NCBI RefSeq assembly: GCF_019649055.1
Contig: NW_026570465.1
Location: 1-64,000, forward strand
Source of the DNA: Paramacrobiotus metropolitanus
Taxonomy: Eukaryota; Tardigrada; Eutardigrada; Parachela; Macrobiotidae
Reading direction: 5' to 3'
DNA length: 64,000 nt
Part shown: in pieces, positions 55,442 to 64,000 of the stretch
How positions within the stretch are numbered: position 1 is the stretch's first letter
How the letters are laid out: every line of letters starts with the position of its first letter
The notes under the pieces: model-generated
What the model saw: the letters and a program-made list of their open reading frames with translations, nothing else
The model's database searches: none
What the model was told of the DNA's origin: nothing
Made by a program: the position numbers and the translations under genes

Positions 55442-56220
55442 AGCGTTACCACAGCGTTACCAGTCCAAAACAGTTGAGGGACATCAGTCACCGAAGGGAA
55501 ATTATTGCCGGAACGAAACTACTAGTATCCGACATGGGGGACATTATTGCCGGAACGAATTTAGTGGTGTCCGGCATGGGGGACATTATTGCCGGAACGA
55601 ATTTAGTGGTGTCCGGCATGGGGGACATTATTGCCGGAACGAATTTAGTGGTGTCCGGCATGGGGGACATTATTGCCGGAACGAAATTACTAGTATCCGG
55701 CATAGGGGCATTATTGCCGGACCGAATTTAGTGGTGTCCGGCATGGGGACATTATTGCCGGAACGAATTTAGTGGTGTCCGCCATGGGGGACATATTGCC
55801 GAAACGAATTTAGTGGTGTCCGGCATGGGGGACATTATTGCCGAAACGAATTTAGTGGTGTCCGGCATGGCGGACATTATTGCCGGAACGAATTTAGTGG
55901 TGTTCGGCATGGGTGACATTGCCGGACCGAATTTAGTGGTGTCCGGCATGGGGGACATTATTGCCGGAACGAATTTAGTGGTGTCCGGCATGGGGGACAT
56001 TATTGCCGGAACGAATTTAGTGGTGTCCGGCATGGGGGACATTATTGCCGGAACGAATTTAGTGGTGTCCGGCATGGGGGACATTGTTGCAGGAAACAAT
56101 TTAGTGGTGTTCGGCATGGGGGACATTAGTGCCGGAACGAATTTAGTGGTGTCCGGCATGGGGGACATTATTGCCGAACGAATTTAGTGGTGCCCGGCAT
56201 GGGGGACATTATTGCTGGAA
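55442..56220 (+). repeat. Left TIR: unique tip plus about 17 copies of a 42-bp satellite
   Basis: The tip (55442-55500) starts with AGCGTTACC repeated twice. The array then repeats a 42-bp unit containing GCCGGAACGAATTTAGTGG and GGCATGGGGGACATTATT. Some units carry ACTAGTATCC instead of GTGGTGTCC. A few have one- or two-base deletions. Because 42 is divisible by three, 14-residue repeat ORFs appear on both strands; I do not treat them as genes. Confidence 0.93.
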
Positions 56221-56511
56221 AGAATTGTAAGGTACTAAGCAATGGGTGAACAACATTTCTCTAATCTTGTTCAGTTGCTCCCAGTCTTGGCGTGAGACCC
56301 TTCTGTGGTTCTCAAAACATATCTCTTCGCAGGTATTTTACATCTGTTCTGACAAGCCGGTGAGTTAACCGTCAAGTTCCGATTACGGTAAATGAAGCTG
56401 GTTTCGAAGTTTTGCATAATTGTCAGACTAATAAGTTTATGTTTTGAGATAACTGCTGGAAAACTTCCGCTTCAATCATTTGACCCAACATTTTGAAGTA
56501 GGCGATGTTAA

Positions 56512-58712
56512 TTATTCCATTTCGATAGGAGAAAGCTGTCGACGTCGCGTGGTGACCCTTTGTACTCTTGTCTGTTGACTGGGGGTTATGAAGTCCAGTA
56601 AATTTTCCGTTTCCGCATGACCTGATAATAAAATTTATTTGTTCGTCAACGAAGAAAAAATTAGTTAAAAACTTAGAAGTGTACCTTCGTTCGTGAGTGT
56701 CCGTTCTTTCTGCTTGCAGCCTGCGCATTTCCAGTTTGCCGGGCAAGTCATCGTGACTTCTGTCGCTTTTTTTGTTGTCATGCACAGTCGATGGTACCTC
56801 CCTTTGCACACTGAGCAGGTCCACATCAGGTTCCCGAAAAGATTGACTGGCATTCGACAGATACAGTACAGGGGCACGATCCTGGATAACGATGCACCAC
56901 CTGGCTTTACTGGCGAACTGGGAAAAGGGGTCAGGATTTGGTCTTTAAAACACTGCATCAAATGTCGGCGCATTTCCTAAAAGTTAGAGAAAACACTAGA
57001 AAAATACGAAACGAGAAAGAACACATCGCATCGAAATATTTATTTATTGTACACAACTACCCAAACTTTCAAAGCACGGCTGCAGATGTGCACTTGGACG
57101 AATTTTTATGAACAGTTTCACTCATGATTGGTGACATTTACTACAGTAAATAGTTTCATCGGTGCCAGCACCCTGCCCGTTTGCTTAATAGAAATGTTAC
57201 GTAGCCCATTAGTGTGGTGATTTAATATCGGCTTCGCGGCATCTACAATGCCGCCTAACAAATAACGGGATCATTCATTACTTACGTTTTTATTATAACG
57301 CCTTTTTGCCGGATCGCCACCGTGGCATCTTTCGGTTAGGTAAGCAACGGTATAGACTCCGCAGTCGCAACCGTTTTGTTGGTGTATCATAGGAGGAAAG
57401 CAGATCTGCATGGAATTGCAGAATTTAAACCGAAACACTGACGCTATTTCCTGATCAAGGATATAATCCGGTTTCGCAGTTAAGCTGTCGTAAACAATGA
57501 CTTCGTTTGCTGAACCATCGTGATGATTTGTCACAAATATCCAATGATTTCCTTGCGTAAATAATATTTGCGACTTTCGAAAGTCGTTATCGCTACTCAT
57601 TTCGTTCTTCTTCCTGAGGCCGGTTACAGTCTCCTGGAAAGCTGCTCCCTTATTCGCGCGCGGGATACAGTACTTGAGGGGGTCATCAAGCCCGTTCATG
57701 TGTGGAAACTGCTTTCTTAAAATTAATTCTGCGGCATAAATCACGACCTCAGTAAGCCATCCGGTACAGTTGGAAATCGACAGCCAGTCTTCATATGTCA
57801 CTGATAATTTAACTGGCTCAGTGATAACGAACCAAATGACTGCTCGATCCATGTTCTTTTCTGCAAGAATGCAAAAGTATTCATTGTTAACGTACCGCGG
57901 TGATGTTATTTAAAACAGCTAGTAATGGTGCACTTCGCTTGTGAACGTAATCGTGTTGATAATTGCGCGAGGTGCATTGAATGGTGCGTTAACAAGTTCT
58001 GCTTACGTCTTTAGACTCAATTAGCATTCTGTGTATGTGCCAAATTCAGTTATTTGCCCAAGATGGCCATCTAAAATAACTCTTTTGAGTTGGCCATTTT
58101 ACGGAACAGATGTCTTGATATTTCCGTTACTGTTTGTAGTCTGTTGTTCGTCATGTACAGGTAAAGGTTTTAAGGATAGTCGAGGTGTAATAACGGAGTG
58201 TGCTAATGTACGTATTATGCCAGCTTACCGTCGTTTTCTTCCTCTTTGGTGAGATTTTCGGATATTTGAAGTGCTTCCTTAATGGCATGGCAAGCATCTG
58301 CGTGGATGCACTGCACCACCGCCAGTGGTATTGCTGCAAGTCCCTTGTAAAAGAGCTTCCTTTTTTCGCTTTCGTCCTTAGAACCAAAGTCCGGTGATAC
58401 GTCAAACACCTTCAGTTCGCCGGCTAAGGACTTGAAATCTTTTCCTGCGGCATCCAGCACCATCAACTGACCCTCAAGAGCTTCAATGGCTAGGTGCGTA
58501 AAAAATGGTCGCAAAGCTTGCATGCCGTTAAACATGGACTGGTAGTCGGTTTCGTAAAGTTCGCCGTGCGCGAAATCACACGGAAGGTTTTGGTTTTCAA
58601 CGTTGACAGCAAGCCCGTCATCTGAACTTCCCAAGGGATCGCAGGATTCTCCGTTCGCACTAGCTATTGCAGTCAGCGACGCGTCAGAGGCAACCCTTGC
58701 TCCTGCAGTCAT
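56512..58712 (-). CDS. Ulp1-type cysteine protease with PHD finger, four exons, 486 aa
   Basis: Exons: 58712-58229 (ATG), 57860-57286, 56976-56685, 56621-56512 (TAA). All junctions are GT-AG with good consensus (GTAAGC, GTAAGT and GTACAC donors; TTCTTGCAG, CTAACTTTTAG and TTATTATCAG acceptors) and all phases agree (1461 nt). Exon 1 is unassigned and acidic. Exon 2 is a C48 (Ulp1/SENP-like) protease: His267 in NHWIF, Asp286 in VYDSL, Gln322 and Cys328 in QQNGCDCGVY, so the catalytic set is complete. Exon 3 is a C4HC3 PHD finger (C391, C393, C407, C410, H415, C418, C437, C440). Such proteases remove SUMO-like modifiers or process proteins; PHD fingers read histone tails. It starts 165 bp downstream of the transposase stop on the same strand. 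Its job in transposition is not known to me. Confidence 0.85.
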
Positions 58713-58876
58713 AAGAAATCCTTAGAAGCGACTTAATATGTAATTAACGTGTATGAAGTATTGCTACCAGAAAGTGTTGGATAAATACATATCATGTGTA
58801 ACCGTACATAACGTCAACTACATCCGGTAAAAGTGCGAGAAATTTCAAATGCAATAATTATTTTGAGCGCTAAGCA

Positions 58877-61803
58877 TTAGACGTCTATATGCACACCTGT
58901 CGTCTTATCCGAATCAGTAAGCAGTGACTTCTTCCGTTTGTGCTGTTTCGATTTCACACCCTTCACGTCCTTAATATTAACCAGAAAAGTTGATTCTTCT
59001 GACCGGACTTTAAGCTCATGTCCTTTCCGTTGTATTGCAACAATCTCCAACGGGCCCGTATACTTCGCTTTGCCGAACTGTTTCGCTTTAAGGGAGCCCC
59101 TGGGCGCCACACTGGTGCGCACCCAAACTTCCATTCCGATTTTCATTTCGCGTCCTTTCTTTGTTGCGTTCATGTATTTTCGTTGCTGTCGGGCTTGTCC
59201 GAGTCCGATATTCTCCGCAACTTTCGCAAACAAACTTTCTTCGTTAGTCTGGCGTGACTGGGCAAAGTTATCCCGCACGGCATCGGAAAACAGGCTTTCT
59301 TCGTCAACAGTGATTCGACATTCAATGTCTTGCTCAGAACTGCTGTCATTACCAGCATGACTTGTCGGTAGTTTGGGGTTGCGACCAAACATGATGCGAA
59401 ACGGTGGGTACTTCGTTGTGCTTTGCACTGTCGCATTTGCAGCAAATATCGCAGCATCCACCCACATGTCCCACTCACCGCCACGCTCCAAACAATACTG
59501 AGTTAAATCCCTGAAAACCACCGTGAAATATAACAACTGTTTAGCTCCGGATTGGTGTGTCCGACTCCGCACCAATCCGGAGCCGCACTTTGCTGCCTTC
59601 CGCAGCGATGCACGTGTCGTAGTTTGCGCCTCTTCCCAACGGGTTATGCCGGCATTGGCTTCCTAGTTTATGCTGAATTGTACCGTTAAATCGAAACTGC
59701 CCACCAAAAGTGCGCGAATTTACACTACCGGCACGCATGCGCATACAAAACTCGTCTGATGGGAATGAACAGGATTTTCTCATCGATGAAGGTCCGATTT
59801 CTAAAAACTGTCATCCCTACGACATGTGCAAGCTCGATTCGGCATTTCAGGCGGCGCACGCCACTCAGGCGATCAACTGCAGTCAGTAGTCACACACATT
59901 TCGGCATTTTATTGGTGCTGGTTATGGCGCCCAACAACCAAAAATTCTGCCACGTTTGGTATAATTACGGACAAACACAACCTAACGCTAGACCGGATGG
60001 TCAAAATCGTCGACAACACTTCCACTACGACCATTTCGCCAGAGCGAATTCGAAGCTGCCGCAGTACAAGATCGTAGCCGGATGGTTTGAAGATACCTTT
60101 ACGGGTTGGACCGACAAAAATTTCAATCCGGAAAAATCGCCTATGAATATCAGATTGCGTTGCGAGTTCGGTGGTTGTCGTTCGCAGTTAGGAGCTTCGG
60201 AATAAACTATTGGTAATTCTCAGTAACGTGATAAAAACACTTACGCTTTCAGTTGCTTATTGATTTGTTCCACCTGGCCGCACGTTCGAGGGTGCCGCGG
60301 TTTGGCATACCGATGGCGAATGCCAAGCGTCTTTTCCATATCATGGTTTTTATCGTTCTTAAATTCCAAACCTTTAAAGAATTTATTGTCAAATTGATTA
60401 TAAATGAAAAAAATTTTCGTCTGTTTCGTACACATTCCGAATAAAGAATATACATTTACCGCTGCCTCTCGATGAGAGTGCACCACAAAATCTGATATAC
60501 GAGTGTAACCGTCACATACGAGAATCGTGGCACACGGTACAGTGCGTTTTACCTAACGCGCGCAGTGCCCGGTAGCGAAAAGACAGCGACAAATCAAAAT
60601 ACGGTGCAAGCTCATGGAGCAGCTACTAACTAAATACAAACAAATTTGTAGGAAATTGCTGTCTGAAGAACACCGTCAAAAATCAAGCGTAAAGTTGAAA
60701 AAAATTTTGCTATCTAAATATATGCGCCGAATGCTATCTAAATATTTGGTAATTAGAAACTTCGTGAGCTTTCGGTAAACCGTCCAACGCGTACCGTTGT
60801 CGGAAATTAAGTTTTCTGGAATTCCGAATAAAGAATATACATGAAAAAGCTTTTCCACGATTGTTTCGGCTTTTTTGTTGTGGATTGGGAACGCCATTCT
60901 GAACTTGGTGAAGTAGTCTACGATGGTCAACACAAAAACATTCCCCTGTTTGGTTTCGGGTAGTTCGATCAGGTCGTAGCCGATAAGCGCCCAAGGTCGG
61001 CTGGGAATAGCTACGGACGATAAAGGCTCCTTCGCAGCATCTAGTCCCTTTCCTTGCTCGTGGCAAATCGTGCACCCATTAATCTAAAAATATTTATGTT
61101 TAAAATAAGGATCCTTCAAGCTAGTTAAACGTTTCCGAAGCGCTTACCACTTCGTCAATAGTCTGCCTAATTCCATTCCAGTAATACATGCGATTAATGG
61201 ACGCTTCCAGCGCATCCCGACGAGCGTGACCAAGAGTACTACAACGTACCACACTTGAAATGCTTTAAAACAACACATATCACGCAAATTGCAAGATAGC
61301 AATTTTGTTTAATTTTTCGGTTAGGCGATATTGACATGCTCTCCCGACGAGCGCTTGTTAGCGCACTATCTTCAAAGAAGTCGCCAGCTAAATTAACTAC
61401 GCGCCCTCGTCTATGAACAAGGAATTTGCTTTCCGATATCATTTTCATTGTACAGTAAATCTCAGAACTTGTCTGATTCGCTGCTTTGTTTCTCGATGAA
61501 AATCGCAGCTACTGCTTAGTTCTACCGCTTAGCACCACCGCTACATTACCTATGCAGCTCAGTAACTAGCTTCTGGGCTTCCTCAGCACTCAGAATCACA
61601 ACAAGGTCTTCCGCACTCTCCGTAGTGTCAGATGCCTTTCCGCGCGAAATCTTCCGAAATAACTTTCCGTCACGAATAAAAAAGGCTCCAGAACGTCGCC
61701 GAAAAACTCGCTTCTGATCCTTTGTCGTTACGTCAGCTGGATATTTTTTAGTCTCCAAATAGGCTTTGATAGCAAGTAAATCGACGTGCTGTTTCGAACC
61801 CAT
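58877..61803 (-). CDS. Integrase-fold transposase (Ginger-like), five exons, 485 aa
   Basis: Exons: 61803-61550 (ATG, MGSKQHVDLL), 61238-61148, 61083-60781, 60420-60245, 59510-58877. Phases sum to 1458 nt. The HHCC finger is split across introns (H84, H89, C119, C122). Catalytic residues are Asp152 (GYDLIEL), Asp210 (SDNGT) and Glu267 (CGQVEQINK). The last exon has WDMWVDAAIFAANATVQ, then a GPY/F-like YTGPLEIV and a basic tail. This is the retroviral-integrase fold used by Ginger transposons. Four junctions are strong. The donor after exon 3 (GTTTAC) is weak, and the Asp210-Glu267 gap of 56 residues is longer than the usual 35, so the exon 3/4 join may be misplaced. No gag, RT or protease is nearby, which separates it from LTR elements. 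Confidence 0.82.
59759..60205 (+). CDS. Opposite-strand ORF inside transposase intron 4 (148 aa)
   Basis: A plus-strand ATG-to-stop frame lies wholly within the 734-bp intron of the transposase. The second half, from an internal Met at 59927 (MAPNNQKFCHVW), is Asn/Gln/His/Arg-rich and then has a KIVAGWFEDTFTGWTDKNF stretch and a C-x4-C. It does not look like satellite or antisense of a known domain. No family recognised. It could be a nested gene, an exon of a plus-strand transcript, or chance; the unusually long intron that houses it is the reason to list it. Confidence 0.35.
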   Translation: MGMNRIFSSMKVRFLKTVIPTTCASSIRHFRRRTPLRRSTAVSSHTHFGILLVLVMAPNNQKFCHVWYNYGQTQPNARPDGQNRRQHFHYDHFARANSKLPQYKIVAGWFEDTFTGWTDKNFNPEKSPMNIRLRCEFGGCRSQLGASE

Positions 61804-62703
61804 CGCGACAGCAAACGAACTCAAAACGGAACAAAATAACTGCTTTATCTATATATTCATGAGTTGATAAACGTTTTAAGTTCAAAACGATACAAAACGG
61901 AAATTACGAAGCACAACATGATGATGTCAACATCTGATTAATGTTTTCAAGAAATCACGAGCAAGCATCGAAGAAAAGCCTACTGCCAGAGCGTTCGGCT
62001 CTGAGCTCACGTCGGTCTCGGATTGGACCGCCGGATCGGAGCTGCCGAGCCGCTCTTGTGCAGCGATGTCCATTCATCGGATTCCACGGATTCATTACGA
62101 TGTTTTTGGCCTCAGTGAAAGATCTCTAGATTTTCACTTCGGTGTTTTTCTGTTTGTCTTTTCGCTGATGATTTGTGTTTTGGTTTACGATCTAATAAAA
62201 TACGATTTTATTTGATCTCGTTTGGTTGCATTTCCGATCCCGATTCTCGCTCACGTACAAACGTATCGCTCAAATCAGCCATCCTTTCACTACCATAGTG
62301 CATTGGCAACTACATGGATAACTGGATGGAAAGAAAACCGTCCATCATTCAGCTAACAAACATTGTATTCAAACTTGATCGATCAACACATACAAAACTT
62401 TTTGAATATGTCTTCAAGCAGTTTGATGAGAGGCACATCTGCATTGGGGCAATTTTTAAAAAAGCCAGAAAAAACCGAATTTTTTTGAAAAATAGCTCAA
62501 AATCATCTTCCGCCTTTTCAGCAAAAGAGCCGAATTGACCTTTCGACACTCCAATATTCCGAAGTTTCACACAACCCTTAGAAAAGCCCACTCGGGAACA
62601 CCTAGTGAATCACTCCTTTGCTGTACTGTGCACATAATAATGCCCTTGCAGACAGACACCTAGTAATTCACAACCGGCAATATCATCCACCCTGCCGAAC
62701 ACC
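61804..62703. other. Region between transposase start and right satellite array
   Basis: By position the promoter region of the transposase. It has short frames of no recognised type (61941-62129, 62314-62538). No promoter element is assigned. Confidence 0.4.
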
Positions 62704-64000
62704 ACTAAATACGTTCAGGCAATAATGTCCCCCATGCCGAACACCACTAAATTGTTTCCTGCAACAATGTCCCCCATGCCGGATACTAGTAATTTCGTTC
62801 CGGCAATAATGTCCCCCATGCCGGACACCACTAAATTCAGTCCGGCAATAATGTCCCCCATGCCGGACACCACTAAATTCGGTCCGGCAATAATGTCCCC
62901 CATGCCGAACACCACTAAATTCGTTCAGGCAATAATGTCCCCCATGCCGAACACCACTAAATTGTTTCCTGCAACAATGTCCCCCATGCCGGATACTAGT
63001 AATTTCGTTCCGGCAATAATGTCCCCCATGCCGGACACCACTAAATTCGGTCCGGCAATAATGTCCCCCATGCCGGACACCACTAAATTCGGTCCGGCAA
63101 TAATGTCCCCCATGCCGAACACCACTAAATTGTTTCCTGCAACAATGTCCCCATGCCGGATACTAGTAATTTCGTTCCGGCAATAATGTCCCCCATGCCG
63201 GACACCACTAAATTCAGTCCGGCAATAATGTCCCCCATGCCGGACACCACTAAATTCGGTCCGGCAATAATGTCCCCCATGCCGAACACCACTAAATTCG
63301 TTCAGGCAATAATGTCCCCCATGCCGAACACCACTAAATTGTTTCCTGCAACAATGTCCCCCATGCCGGATACTAGTAATTTCGTTCCGGCAATAATGTC
63401 CCCCATGCCGGACACCACTAAATTCGGTCCGGCAATAATGTCCCCATGCCGGACACCACTAAATTCGTTCCGGCAATAATGTCCCCCATGCCGGACACCA
63501 CTAATTTCGTTCCGGCAATAATGTCCCCATGCCGGACACCACTAAATTCGGTCCGGCAATAATGTCCCCCATGCCGGACACCACTAAATTCGGTCCGGCA
63601 ATAATGTCCCCCATGCCGGACACCACTAATTTCGTTCTTGCAATAATGTCCCCCATGCCGGACACCACTAAATTCGTTCCGGCAATAATGTCCCCCATGC
63701 CGGACACCACTAAATTCGGTCCGGCAATAATGCCCCCTATGCCGGATACTAGTAATTTCGTTCCGGCAATAATGTCCCCCATGCCGGACACCACTAAATT
63801 CGTTCCGGCAATAATGTCCCCCATGCCGGACACCACTGAATTCGTTCCGGCAATAATGTCCCCCATGCCGGACACCACTAAATTCGTTCCGGCAATAATG
63901 TCCCCCATGTCGGATACTAGTAGTTTCGTTCCGGCAATAATTTCCCTTCGGTGACTGATGTCCCTCAACTGTTTTGGACTGGTAACGCTGTGGTAACGCT
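62704..64000 (-). repeat. Right TIR: about 29 copies of the 42-bp satellite plus unique tip
   Basis: Inverted relative to the left array. Monomer variants recur in a higher-order pattern: a nine-unit block of about 378 bp, recognisable from the ATTGTTTCCT variant at 62751 and again at 63129, is followed by the same order of variants. From about 63480 the units are more uniform and match the left array best. The unique tip (63946-64000) mirrors 55442-55496. The window stops inside the tip. Confidence 0.93.

Larger units (their letters stand above)
55442..64000 (-). mobile_element. Satellite-TIR DNA transposon carrying integrase-type transposase and Ulp1-PHD gene
   Basis: The left sequence from 55442 to about 55560 is the reverse complement of the last 120 bases of the window, through unique sequence (CCAGTCCAAAACAGTTGAGG) into satellite. 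The two ends are therefore terminal inverted repeats, each a unique tip plus a 42-bp satellite array. Between the arrays, both genes lie on the minus strand with intact splicing: transposase, then Ulp1-PHD protein. The right tip runs to the window edge, so the outer boundary and any target-site duplication are not visible; the left boundary may lie somewhat before 55442. A GPY/F-type integrase with Ulp1 and PHD domains is reminiscent of Ginger transposons. Polintons also have integrase and a Ulp1-like protease, but no polymerase, ATPase or capsid gene is seen here. Confidence 0.8.

Noticed and set aside
55474..56187. Long 14-residue-repeat ORFs on both strands through the satellite arrays (also 62715-63968)
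   Set aside because: The 42-bp period is a multiple of three with few stops, so frames stay open on both strands. No start context, and the arrays are terminal repeats.
1..64000. CRISPR array or bacterial operon structure
   Set aside because: The satellite has no unique spacers, and genes are spliced eukaryotic ones; no ribosome-binding-site pattern or operon spacing.

Overview
The window reads as an invertebrate animal genome. Coding segments are split by GT-AG introns of about 60-730 bp, and the mobile-element families (Ty3/gypsy with an envelope-like region, a Polinton/Maverick-type DNA polymerase relic, an integrase-type DNA transposon) are typical of invertebrate metazoa. Nothing seen fixes the species. 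Host-like genes are sparse and small; most recognisable sequence is mobile.

Layout. 1-7.8 kb: a decayed protein-primed family B DNA polymerase (Polinton/Maverick-like) with unidentified ORFs and a 749-bp TIR element flanked by a 10-bp direct repeat. 7.8-21.6 kb: a young retrovirus-like Ty3/gypsy element on the minus strand, about 13.8 kb, with near-identical LTRs, candidate PBS and PPT, three related small leader ORFs, gag, a canonical -1 frameshift heptamer, protease, pol, a splice acceptor, and a downstream block of ORF159, a duplicated Cys/His-module ORF and a broken envelope-like pair. 23.6 kb: an inverted 98% copy of a 4-kb segment. 25.8-31.7 kb: a second, degraded Ty3/gypsy element (minus strand). 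34-38 kb: RT and integrase relics of further elements. 38-48 kb: small genes, including two paralogous C2H2/DEFLEE genes (one intact, one stopped) and a disordered two-exon gene, plus foldback and tandem repeats. 51-52 kb: a GC-rich SGNH-hydrolase-like gene. 53-55 kb: palindromic repeats and an envelope-like tail.

55.4 kb to the window end holds the most striking system: inverted arrays of a 42-bp satellite (about 0.8 kb left, at least 1.3 kb right, the right one cut by the window end) form long terminal inverted repeats around two apparently intact minus-strand spliced genes. One is a five-exon integrase-fold transposase with an HHCC finger and DDE residues. The other is a four-exon Ulp1-protease/PHD-finger protein. 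The gene content resembles Ginger-type transposons, while the satellite TIRs and an opposite-strand ORF inside a transposase intron are unusual.

All homology calls are by eye from motifs; no database search was run. Exon joins were checked only for splice dinucleotides and reading-frame continuity.
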